From Saprospiraceae bacterium (GTDB lineage Bacteria; Bacteroidota; Bacteroidia; Chitinophagales; Saprospiraceae): a stretch of 64,000 bases of DNA. Below are positions 17,603-25,610 of the stretch, piece after piece. The stretch spans positions 5,454,501 through 5,518,500 of the forward strand of contig JAWKLJ010000001.1 in NCBI GenBank assembly GCA_041392805.1, in the 5' to 3' direction. Below the pieces are notes generated by a model. The model was given only the letters and a program-made list of their open reading frames with translations, was not told the origin of the DNA and made no database searches. Numbering within the stretch: the stretch's first letter is position 1; every line of letters begins with the position of its first letter. Both the position numbers and the translations under genes were made by a program.

Positions 17603-19053
17603 AATAAAATTTCATCAATTAAGGAGGGGTCATCATTCAGGCTTTTAAAGAGTTTCATCCTGAATTTCCCTTGCTTATTAACCAAGGTCCTGGCCATTTG
17701 GTCAATAGCGATCATAGAAAGAACGGTTTGGATGAATGCCTCAATCAAATCATCCAACCCAATACCTAATTTATTAAAATCCCGACGATCCATTAGGACT
17801 AAACGATTGGTGTCGGAATTCCAAGATCCATCTTTATTTTTAAAGGAAAGATTCGTCCCGAGCATACTCCAGGAGTCCTGGCTTTCAATTAATTTATCGG
17901 CCAAAGGTTCCTGGGCCCTTCGAGCATATACACAAAGTGGTTTTATACCTTCATTCGTTGCACTAATCATCATTCGAATATCGGCTACATAGGTTTCACC
18001 CTTGGGATTGGGGATGGTTCCTACATGATAAAGTTTTCCAGAAGAAGTGGTAGAACTCCAATTGTAATTTCCAATAAGACTTTGCACGATAAATCGGTCA
18101 TAATCAAAACTGAGGTCCATAAATTCGTCTAATTCTTTTTGCGTAACAATGGTGTAAACACCTTGCCCAGCATTGCTATAGGGGACCTTCACTACTGCCT
18201 GACCACCCATTTTTTTTACCCACAGTGGCACCTCGTTTTTACTTACATCCCATATAGTCTCTGGGGTCGAAATTTTTAAACCACTTTTCTGCAATTCCGT
18301 ATTAAAAAAGTCATAGGCCTTTGCAGCCACCATCTTATTGCGTCCTCCTGCCAGACATGCAATAATCGGATTCATGATCCGGGTCTTCAAGTGTAAAGGA
18401 ATCCGGTTCCAGGGCTTCTGTGTCACATACCGAAAGGCTGCACGAATAGGAATCCAGTTCCCATCCTGGTCGCGCACCTCCATGACGCCATCATCATACC
18501 TGACAGGAGGGTTCTCATCATCTTCAAAAAAAGGGACATAATAAACAGGCTCATTCATCACATCCGCAATGACGGCCGCATAACCGGAAGTTTCCATCTG
18601 GTTTTTATCGTATAGGACGGCTAGACTTCCTTTAATCTGATGCCTAAGATTCTTCAAATAGGGCAAAAAAGTGTTTTGAATTAACAAGCGATAACTTCCC
18701 TTTTCTTGGTGATCATCTAATAAAGGCATAGACTTCTGCCCACTAGGGCAAGAATTATTTTCAATCACCACCATTTGACGTTTCCCTCCAGCCGAAGTAA
18801 CATTGAGGAGGTCGGCCCCACCCCACAAAAAATATTTAGACGAATAATTCAACAATTCCTTCAGCTTATTACCTTTTACCTTCGGATGAAGATGACAATA
18901 GCGCGAAATGATGCGGTCTTGATTCAGGCTCAAAAAAAAGCTTATCATTGGGTGAATAGTAGCGTTCAAGGCCTTGGGGTACCAATGCAAGTGAGCTTCA
19001 AATGTCCCTGGGTGAACAATTTTAGTGGCTCGATTGGTTGAATTGTCAGTCAT
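17599..19053 (-). CDS. Large ATP-grasp-like protein, first gene of ligase operon
   Basis: A 484-residue protein without a firm name. The second half looks like an ATP-grasp module: NKMVAAKAYDFFN, then AVVKVPYSNAGQGVYTI (Lys plus glycine-containing loop), FIVQSLIGNYNW and VADIRMMIS. The first half holds WGGADLLNV and VVIENNSCPSGQKSMPL, which look conserved and could be a substrate or nucleotide site. The expected metal-binding E-x-N near the end is not obvious to me. I start at 19053 (MTDNSTNRATK); a start at 19089 adds 12 residues. Its stop overlaps the next start as ATGA. Assignment rests on pattern recognition and should be treated as probable. Confidence 0.65.
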   Translation of the reverse strand: MTDNSTNRATKIVHPGTFEAHLHWYPKALNATIHPMISFFLSLNQDRIISRYCHLHPKVKGNKLKELLNYSSKYFLWGGADLLNVTSAGGKRQMVVIENNSCPSGQKSMPLLDDHQEKGSYRLLIQNTFLPYLKNLRHQIKGSLAVLYDKNQMETSGYAAVIADVMNEPVYYVPFFEDDENPPVRYDDGVMEVRDQDGNWIPIRAAFRYVTQKPWNRIPLHLKTRIMNPIIACLAGGRNKMVAAKAYDFFNTELQKSGLKISTPETIWDVSKNEVPLWVKKMGGQAVVKVPYSNAGQGVYTIVTQKELDEFMDLSFDYDRFIVQSLIGNYNWSSTTSSGKLYHVGTIPNPKGETYVADIRMMISATNEGIKPLCVYARRAQEPLADKLIESQDSWSMLGTNLSFKNKDGSWNSDTNRLVLMDRRDFNKLGIGLDDLIEAFIQTVLSMIAIDQMARTLVNKQGKFRMKLFKSLNDDPSLIDEILL

Positions 19054-19273
19054 ATCGGTTTTGTTTATGCTTGCCAAAATTTGGCGCAAATAAGCGATTC
19101 ATTTCTGAATTAATCCTGAATAAAGGTTTTTTTATAACCTTTTTCGCTTTATATTATTGCAGAAATAACATCAGATTGAAAATTATAAATGCTTATAGCA
19201 ATAAAAATTCAGAATTAATTTAGATTTGTCTTTTTAATTGCGCATCTAATTAAAAAAGTATTAATAAATAGGA

Positions 19274-19954
19274 ATGGAGACCCAAAAATATTCTGACGCT
19301 GATTTGGCTGAATTCAAAGTGCTTTTGGATGGCAAATTGGAAAAGGCTAAGGAACAGCTTGATCAATTGCAAGATGAAATTGTCGATATAACCGAAAACT
19401 CAACTGGAGAATATGGCGGCGATTGGATTGATGCCAGTAGCATTAATAATGATATCGAGATGCTCAATACCATGGCTATTCGACAAAGAAAGTATGTTAG
19501 GGATTTGGAAAATGCACTTATACGTATTCGCAATAAAACCTACGGTGTTTGTATCGTTACAGGTCAATTAATTGATAGAAAACGTTTAATGGCTGTACCC
19601 ACTACCACCAAATCTTTAACGGCTAAAAACGCAGAAATCGAAAAGGCAAAAGAAGATAGTAAGCCTAAGTTTACTAAACTCCCCCCAAGGGTGAGCGATA
19701 AGCCTATAATCATAACCAAAAAAATAACTAAAACACCTAGCTCTACCAGGCCAAGACCCATCCCCATCGATGACGAAGATGATGATTTATTTGTCGATGA
19801 CGATTTGGATACACCAACACCCATCAGCTTAGATGATATCGCCGATGATACTTTTGACACGGATGATTCCTCTCTAGATGACGATGATGATGCAGACCTT
19901 GTCAACCTAGGTGGTGGTGGTGACGGTGATGATGATGACGATGATGACTTTTAG
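19274..19954 (+). CDS. DksA/TraR-like protein with degenerate zinc site and Asp-rich tail
   Basis: 226 residues. An N-terminal coiled-coil region (about 5-95) is followed by YGVCIVTGQLIDRKRLMAVPTT, the Bacteroidota version of the DksA/TraR zinc-finger segment. Only one of the usual Cys residues remains, so zinc binding is doubtful. Family members bind RNA polymerase through its secondary channel. The unusual part is the tail: a basic linker (about 125-160, KPKFTKLPPRVSDKP) and then about 65 residues dominated by Asp, ending DDDDDDDF. It is divergent from the ATP-grasp operon (220 bp between starts). Whether the tail mimics nucleic acid or is a modification target is unknown. Confidence 0.75.
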   Translation: METQKYSDADLAEFKVLLDGKLEKAKEQLDQLQDEIVDITENSTGEYGGDWIDASSINNDIEMLNTMAIRQRKYVRDLENALIRIRNKTYGVCIVTGQLIDRKRLMAVPTTTKSLTAKNAEIEKAKEDSKPKFTKLPPRVSDKPIIITKKITKTPSSTRPRPIPIDDEDDDLFVDDDLDTPTPISLDDIADDTFDTDDSSLDDDDDADLVNLGGGGDGDDDDDDDF

Positions 19955-20024
19955 TAAGTATCTGAAAAAAACAGCTACTCAGCTGCGATAATCCCCTCCA
20001 ACTGTACATCCTCTTGTTCAGCAT

Positions 20025-20065
20025 AGAAGTCGGAAAATGGCCATAGAAGCAATTTTCCGACTTCT
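20025..20065. terminator. Hairpin between two plus-strand genes
   Basis: Perfect 14-bp arms agaagtcggaaaat / attttccgacttct with a 13-base loop and a short T-rich right flank. It lies after the stop at 19954. It uses the same agtcgga sequence as the type C repeats, so it may be a solo repeat remnant acting as terminator. Confidence 0.5.
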
Positions 20066-20127
20066 TTATTTAAACCTCCTTCCTCGTTTACTTCCCAATA
20101 TGTATAATTACTTCTATTTTAGCCTGC

Positions 20128-20808
20128 ATGAAATTGTTAGTGATAGAAGATGAGCAAGAACTATTGAAGGTAATGGTCCGTTTTCTTAAACGAGAGGGAT
20201 TTATTTGTGAAACGGTTACTTCTATTCGGGCAGCCAGAAGAAAGCTTAATAATTATCAATATGACTGTGTTATAGTAAACCTCAATCTTCCGGATGGAGA
20301 TGGTATGCAATTGGTTAAACAATTGAGAAAAGAGAGCCCTGAAACAGGTGTGATTATTACTTCGGCAAGCGATGCTATCGAGGATCGCTTGATTGGTTTG
20401 GAAGAAGGGGCTGATGATTTTCTGATCAAACCATATATTTTATCTGAGTTAAATGCCCGCATCAAGGCCATCCTTAGACGTAAACTGCACATTACTTCTC
20501 AGGAATTGCATTTTGGAGAATTGAAAATACGCCTTGATGCAAGAGAGGTAACGATAAGCGGGGAACTTATTCCACTCACCAAAAAAGAATATGATATTTT
20601 AGTATACCTCGCTCGAAATAAAAACAGGGTCGTAACCAAAGATGCTATCGCCGAATATCTTTGGGGAGACTACATGGATGATGCTGATTCCTATGATTTT
20701 ATCTACGCTCATCTGAAAAACTTACGCAAAAAACTAAGTAAAAAAGGGATAGGCGAGCTGCTGAAAACGGTTTACGGTATCGGGTATAAATTTACGACAC
20801 ATCGGTAG
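20128..20808 (+). CDS. OmpR-type response regulator with Asn at the phosphorylation site
   Basis: 226 residues: receiver (1-120) plus winged-helix DNA-binding domain (about 128-224; LTKKEYDILVYLARNKNRVV, YGIGYKF). The receiver keeps the acidic pair (IEDE), the Thr/Ser (IITSAS) and the Lys (LIKPY). The residue that should be the phosphorylated Asp is N51 (codon aac, 20278-20280) in VIVNLNLPDGDG. This predicts a phosphorylation-independent or atypical regulator. No kinase gene is adjacent. The regulator may be constitutively active or controlled by protein contact; its targets are unknown. Confidence 0.88.
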   Translation: MKLLVIEDEQELLKVMVRFLKREGFICETVTSIRAARRKLNNYQYDCVIVNLNLPDGDGMQLVKQLRKESPETGVIITSASDAIEDRLIGLEEGADDFLIKPYILSELNARIKAILRRKLHITSQELHFGELKIRLDAREVTISGELIPLTKKEYDILVYLARNKNRVVTKDAIAEYLWGDYMDDADSYDFIYAHLKNLRKKLSKKGIGELLKTVYGIGYKFTTHR

Positions 20809-20942
20809 TTGGGGGGAGGTTTAGGTTTAATGTTTAATGTTTATGGTTGACACCCCCTTAACCCTTCAACCTTCATCCTTAACCCCATTGACATCCATCA
20901 GTTCAAATGGTGACAAAAGTTATTGAACCATGCTGTTACTTA

Positions 20943-20966
20943 GGCTAATTTGTATAAAAATTAGCC
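20943..20966. promoter_or_regulatory. Hairpin upstream of tonB-like gene
   Basis: Arms ggctaattt / aaattagcc with a 6-base loop, 47 bp before the start at 21014. It could be an operator or leader hairpin. Confidence 0.3.
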
Positions 20967-21013
20967 ATTAGTAGTAACACCAAATCCTTTAACTTCAACA
21001 TAAACTGTGGATT

Positions 21014-21931
21014 ATGATTACCGATCTAACTTTCACCAGCCAATCCATACTCTTAAGCGCAGCCCTGATATTTGGATTTATTATCTTGACCATTGGGCTG
21101 TTCAGACTTTATTTTAAGCGTTTTTCAAGCACTCCTTTGAAAGAGGGGAAAGTGGCTGCTAGTCGAAATAAATATAAGGCTGTAGATGTCCACCAATTTC
21201 GGTCATCCTTTATTGGGCTAAGTTTGGTACTTATGCTTGGAATGACGGTTGTTGCTTTTAATTGGACGACTTATGTCGAAGAAATGGACCTTTCTGCTTA
21301 TAGTCTCGATATAGCAGAAGACATTGAAATAGAACCCCCACGCAGTGCGACACCACCGCCCCCTCCGCCACCACCACCTCCTCCTGTTATTCAAGAGATT
21401 CCAAATGAATTGATTATTGAAGAAGATGAAATGGTCTTTGTAGACCAATCTGTCGAAGCGGAAACGGAGGTGTATCGCCCAGATCCAATTGCCGACAAAG
21501 AAACACCTCCGCCCCCTCCTCCTCCTCCTCCGCCTCCACCAGAAGAAGAAATTGCGGAGATTTTCAAAATCGTTGAGCAAATGCCACGTTTCCCTGGTTG
21601 TGAGGATTTATCTGGTAATGAAGAGGAGAAAAAAGCTTGCTCAGATAAAAAACTGATGGAATTTATCTACAAGAATATTAATTACCCTGGTGTGGCCAGA
21701 GAAAATAATATCCAAGGTACGGTTGTATTGCAATTTGTGGTAGAAAAGGACGGAAGCATTACGGAAACCAAAGTGGTGCGGGATATTGGTGGTGGTTGCG
21801 GGGATGAAGCGCTTCGCATCACGGCATTAATGCAAGACATGCCTCAAAAATGGATACCCGGCAAACAGAGAGGTCGCCCCGTAAGAGTGATGTTTAATTT
21901 ACCAATACGGTTTATGCTTAAGGAGGTATAA
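21014..21931 (+). CDS. TonB-family energy transducer
   Basis: 305 residues. An N-terminal membrane segment (about 11-32) is followed by a second one (about 69-88, SFIGLSLVLMLGMTVVAFNW). A periplasmic linker has runs of 11 and 12 consecutive prolines separated by an acidic stretch. A TonB C-terminal domain (about 200-303) carries YPGVARENNIQGTVVLQFVV and the closing VMFNLPIRFML. It couples the proton motive force, through ExbB/ExbD (not in this window), to outer membrane TonB-dependent receptors. The start MITDLTF gives the first membrane segment directly. Two N-terminal membrane segments are more than classical TonB has. Confidence 0.9.
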   Translation: MITDLTFTSQSILLSAALIFGFIILTIGLFRLYFKRFSSTPLKEGKVAASRNKYKAVDVHQFRSSFIGLSLVLMLGMTVVAFNWTTYVEEMDLSAYSLDIAEDIEIEPPRSATPPPPPPPPPPPVIQEIPNELIIEEDEMVFVDQSVEAETEVYRPDPIADKETPPPPPPPPPPPPEEEIAEIFKIVEQMPRFPGCEDLSGNEEEKKACSDKKLMEFIYKNINYPGVARENNIQGTVVLQFVVEKDGSITETKVVRDIGGGCGDEALRITALMQDMPQKWIPGKQRGRPVRVMFNLPIRFMLKEV

Positions 21932-22044
21932 GGTTGTGTCAACCCCTGTTAGCGCTTGTTTGTGCAGTCATGATTAGTCGAATGCCACTTGGATGGCCAT
22001 TGAGGTGTGCCCAAATATGCGCTAACAGGGCTAATGATGTCTAC

Positions 22045-22563
22045 TTACCTCGCTATAAATACACTTATCGAAAGTATCAAAAAAAGGATAATGAGTAAAA
22101 AACCACGCATAACTAACTTGTCTCGTTTGATCCTCGTTGTCAATTCTTTAATCTCCTCTTTTAAGGCTATGCCTTGAATCACTTTTTCCACCGCTCCTTT
22201 GGTTTTTACGCCAAAAACCCCATCCTTGACTATGTAATCTACGGCCCCTTTCTTCAAAACATTTACGGCCGTGCCAATGGCATCCTGGGAGGAGAGCATG
22301 ATTACTTTTGTTTCAGGAGATAACTCCAGGATTTGCATCATGGTTTCCAAGCCATTCATCGCATCTTTTTTGACCGTATCCATGTGGAAATCCAGCACGA
22401 CAATATCAGGATGTTGATCTATTTCCTCAATCATATCTTCTCCATTGTAAAAAGATTTAATGTCAAGGCCATCAATCAATTTTAGTTGACCACCGACGAG
22501 TTTATGAACCATCGGTTCATCATCTACTAAAAATACTTTGTACTGTTTGTTTGGGTTATTCAT
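22045..22563 (-). CDS. Membrane-tethered single receiver (REC) protein
   Basis: 172 residues. A complete receiver domain has VDDEP, the phosphorylated Asp in VVLDFHMD, Ser in MLSSQD and Lys in IVKDG. A short helical linker (about 130-150) leads to one C-terminal membrane segment (LLIILFLILSISVFIA). There is no DNA-binding or enzymatic output. The receiver would face the cytosol on a tail anchor. The gene directly follows a WecA-like transferase (stop 22596) on the same strand and is probably co-transcribed. Starts at 22578 or 22572 are possible and add up to five residues. Confidence 0.82.
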   Translation of the reverse strand: MNNPNKQYKVFLVDDEPMVHKLVGGQLKLIDGLDIKSFYNGEDMIEEIDQHPDIVVLDFHMDTVKKDAMNGLETMMQILELSPETKVIMLSSQDAIGTAVNVLKKGAVDYIVKDGVFGVKTKGAVEKVIQGIALKEEIKELTTRIKRDKLVMRGFLLIILFLILSISVFIAR

Positions 22564-22595
22564 CGTATCCATTACCATAATACGGGTTATAAAAT

Positions 22596-23735
22596 CTATA
22601 CTATTTTGTTCAAAAACTGGTTCTCCCTTTCTAGCAATTCTAACTTGGTTTTGACATTCATCATTTGTTTTTCTCGTCTCATATGACCGCTAAATACCAT
22701 TAATTGAATACATACCGTTCCTACAAATAAGATAATTAGGCCTAATCCTAAGGATGTGGTATCCCGAAAAACGATAACGGTTATAACCAGAAGGGTATTA
22801 ATAATATACAGCATGATACTGGCGCGTTTGTGCGTAGCACCTGCCGCCAGCAATTGATGGTGAATATGGTTTCGGTCGGGCGAAAAAGGAGACCTTCCTG
22901 CCGCCAGCCGTATCAGGAATACCCTGCTTGTATCCACAATAGGAATAGCCATAATAGCGAGTACCACCACCGCCGGGGAGACAAACTCAAGGCCAATAGA
23001 CGATGTTTTATCCACATTTAAAAAGAAGATGGCCAAAATGGAAACCGTTAAGCCTAATAAAAGAGATCCGGTATCTCCCATGAATAATTTATTCGGATAT
23101 TTCCTGAAATTAAACCGCAAGAAACCCAAGAGTGCACCACCCACAGCAAAGGCTAATATGGCATATTCATGCATTCCATAGACGTACATCAGCGCACCAA
23201 AGGTGAAACAATTGATCCCGCCAAGGCCACCCGCCAAACCATCTATTCCATCAATTAGATTGAAGGCATTGGTTACCCCGACAATTAAGAAGATAGAGAT
23301 GAGATAACTCCAGAAAACACTTAATTCATATAAACCCAAAAAGCCATAAAGATTCAGAATCCTTACACCTCCAAAGGTTAATAACCCTGCCACGACTAAC
23401 TGGATGATCAGCTTATGAGTGGTCTGCATTATGATCAAATCATCCTTTAAGCCCATGAAAAAAAGCACTAAATAAGAGGTGAGTACATATTTATACTCGG
23501 GGAAATTTCCCAAATCTCGGGCCCATAAGGTAAAGGTGAGGATCACACCTATGAAAATCCCAACGCCACCTAAACTAGGGATAGGCTTGGAATGAACCTT
23601 CCGTTCGTCAGGAATATCGAATAGCTTCTTTTTGTAGGCAACTTCCAGAATTGATGGAGTGACCATCAGCGTAATACATAATCCAGTCGCGAACACCAAA
23701 GACAGTGTTAGTAAATCATTCATCATAATTATCAA
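22596..23735 (-). CDS. WecA/TagO-type undecaprenyl-phosphate sugar-1-phosphate transferase
   Basis: A 379-residue polytopic membrane enzyme of the MraY/WecA family. It moves a sugar-1-phosphate, usually GlcNAc-1-P, from UDP-sugar to undecaprenyl phosphate, the first step of surface polysaccharide synthesis. Motifs visible are GLKDDLI (Mg-binding Asp pair), NAFNLIDGIDGLAGG, FMGDTGSLLLG, and the cytosolic loop FSPDRNHIHHQL with the His-rich signature of the WecA branch rather than MraY. About ten hydrophobic helices are present. Alternative starts at 23726 or 23723 shorten it by three or four residues. It is divergent from a DUF1972 glycosyltransferase, and the two could act in the same pathway. 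Confidence 0.9.
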   Translation of the reverse strand: MIIMMNDLLTLSLVFATGLCITLMVTPSILEVAYKKKLFDIPDERKVHSKPIPSLGGVGIFIGVILTFTLWARDLGNFPEYKYVLTSYLVLFFMGLKDDLIIMQTTHKLIIQLVVAGLLTFGGVRILNLYGFLGLYELSVFWSYLISIFLIVGVTNAFNLIDGIDGLAGGLGGINCFTFGALMYVYGMHEYAILAFAVGGALLGFLRFNFRKYPNKLFMGDTGSLLLGLTVSILAIFFLNVDKTSSIGLEFVSPAVVVLAIMAIPIVDTSRVFLIRLAAGRSPFSPDRNHIHHQLLAAGATHKRASIMLYIINTLLVITVIVFRDTTSLGLGLIILFVGTVCIQLMVFSGHMRREKQMMNVKTKLELLERENQFLNKIV

Positions 23736-23890
23736 GCTGTTTATGATGAGACCAGGATTTGAATTAAAGCTTGTATACGGGAAAGCTTGCTTAAAGGTTG
23801 TCGTTTAAATTATTTTGAATCAAAAATATAAATTTATCGTATATTTTAAACAATTAAATAAACGCATTAATCAATAATAATCTCCCCCCT

Positions 23891-24988
23891 ATGGTTTTTG
23901 AAAAAAAGACTAAACTGGCGATCATTGGAACGGTGGGTTTACCTGCTAAGTACGGTGGTTTTGAGACACTCGTCGAACAACTCGTCATTCATCTTTCAGA
24001 TCGGTTTGAAATAACGGTCTATTGTAGCGGTAAATTTTATCCCAAGGAGGAACGACTTCGGCATTGGAATGGAGCCAAACTAAAATATATCCCGCTTAAT
24101 GCCAACGGGTTTCAAAGTATTCCTTATGATATGGCCTCCATCGTCCATGCTGCCTTTAAGGCGGATATTTTATTGATCTTAGGCGTTTCAGGTTGCCTTT
24201 TATTGCCGTTTGTGAAGTTCTTTACCCGCAAGCGTTGTTTCGTTAATATAGACGGCATTGAATGGAAACGAGACAAATGGAAATCGTTTATCCGAACCTT
24301 CTTGCGCTACTCAGAAATCCAGGCAGTGGAGATAGCAGAAGTCGTTATCACCGACAATGAAGTGATCCGGCAATACCTCAAAGCAACCTATGACTATGAT
24401 AGCTATTTAATAGAATATGGGGGAGATCAAGCATTTCAGGTAGCTATTCAAGCTGAAAACAAACAACAGTATCCTTTTCTGACAAAACCTTATACCTTCA
24501 TGGTCTGCCGAATAGAACCGGAAAATCATATCCATATCCTGACCGAAGCGATGAGTCAACAAAGTGAGCTCCCCCTGGTCATCGTTGGCAATTGGAACAA
24601 TAGTGAATATGGAAAGGATATTAGGGCTCAATACGGCCATCTTCCCCACTTTTATTTGTTGGATCCTATCTACGATAAAGAGGGGCTAAATTTATTGCGA
24701 TCAAATTGCTATTTATACCTGCATGGCCATAGTGCTGGCGGCACCAACCCCTCCTTGGTAGAAGCCATGAATCTCGAACTTCCCATCCTGGCTTATGATG
24801 TCGGCTATAACCGGGAAACAACCGAAAACGAAGCTTTATACTTCAAGGATGCCCGAGAACTCCTGGCCATTATCAATGAAATGACCCCCGATGTGGCTAA
24901 ACAAATGGCAAAAAAAATGAAAACGATCGCCATCCGCCGTTATACCTGGGAGGTTATCGCCCGAAAATATGGTAATATGATGAGCTAA
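23891..24988 (+). CDS. Glycosyltransferase with DUF1972 N-terminus (GT4-like)
   Basis: 365 residues, cytosolic, GT-B fold. The start IIGTVGLPAKYGGFETLVEQL is the hallmark of DUF1972 proteins, often labelled rhamnosyltransferases. The C-terminal half has the GT4 nucleotide-sugar site: RIEPENHIHIL, then HGHSAGGTNPSLVEAM, with the conserved Glu (VEAM) that contacts the donor ribose. It probably adds a sugar to a lipid-linked polysaccharide intermediate begun by the divergent WecA-like enzyme. The donor sugar cannot be read from the sequence. Confidence 0.87.
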   Translation: MVFEKKTKLAIIGTVGLPAKYGGFETLVEQLVIHLSDRFEITVYCSGKFYPKEERLRHWNGAKLKYIPLNANGFQSIPYDMASIVHAAFKADILLILGVSGCLLLPFVKFFTRKRCFVNIDGIEWKRDKWKSFIRTFLRYSEIQAVEIAEVVITDNEVIRQYLKATYDYDSYLIEYGGDQAFQVAIQAENKQQYPFLTKPYTFMVCRIEPENHIHILTEAMSQQSELPLVIVGNWNNSEYGKDIRAQYGHLPHFYLLDPIYDKEGLNLLRSNCYLYLHGHSAGGTNPSLVEAMNLELPILAYDVGYNRETTENEALYFKDARELLAIINEMTPDVAKQMAKKMKTIAIRRYTWEVIARKYGNMMS

Positions 24989-25050
24989 ATCAGGTTTTTA
25001 GCTTTCCTTTAAAGGAACTAATTGGATTTCAAGGATGTTGTCTTTGTATC

Positions 25051-25452
25051 ATGGATACCAAACTATTACATACGGAATTACAGTTTCAAGCCACTCGCAG
25101 TGCTGGCCCGGGAGGACAGCATGTCAATAAAGTGGCTACCCAGGTAGTATTGCGTTTTGATGTCAACCAGTCAGCGCTGCTTACGGACATTCAAAAAGAA
25201 CGCATTAAAGAAAACCTGAAAAATCGCATCACCCAGGATGGCATCCTCCAACTGCGTTGTGCGAGCTCCCGCTCGCAGTTTCGCAATAAGCAATTGGTGA
25301 TTCAACAGTTCGATGAATTACTCACTAAAGCACTTCAACCTCCTACCATTCGCAAAAAAATAAAAACGCCACAAGTTGCCCCCGAGGTTCGCCTCCGAAA
25401 CAAGAAGCAGCACAGCGAAAAGAAAGCCGCAAGGAAAAAGGTGTGGCTATAA
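25051..25452 (+). CDS. arfB: Alternative ribosome-rescue factor / peptidyl-tRNA hydrolase
   Basis: 133 residues. The release-factor GGQ motif is at residues 21-23 (SAGPGGQHVNK), and the protein ends in a strongly basic tail (KKQHSEKKAARKK) of the type that enters the empty mRNA channel of stalled ribosomes. It lacks the stop-codon recognition domain of RF1/RF2. It therefore fits ArfB (YaeJ), which hydrolyses peptidyl-tRNA on non-stop ribosomes. The gene ends beside a type D repeat and is convergent with the next one. Confidence 0.9.
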   Translation: MDTKLLHTELQFQATRSAGPGGQHVNKVATQVVLRFDVNQSALLTDIQKERIKENLKNRITQDGILQLRCASSRSQFRNKQLVIQQFDELLTKALQPPTIRKKIKTPQVAPEVRLRNKKQHSEKKAARKKVWL

Positions 25453-25453
25453 T

Positions 25454-25610
25454 GGCGCTAAGCATGGACAAAATCGGAAATACGAATTGGGAAGTCGGAA
25501 ACGCTACACCTTGGAACGTTTCCAACTTCCCATTTCCGTCTTCCGCCTTCCGCCTTTTAAACTACCGGAGCTAGTCCTATTTCATCATCCAGTCTTAAAA
25601 GGGTCGCCTA
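25454..25610. repeat. Dispersed repeat, type D, copy 2
   Basis: Contains gacaaaatcggaaatacgaa, the fold-back gggaagtcggaaacg / cgtttccaacttccc, and ctaccggagctag. It matches the copy at 4932-5090. It begins directly after the arfB stop, and its right end overlaps the stop and last codons of the convergent gene ending at 25585. Confidence 0.75.
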
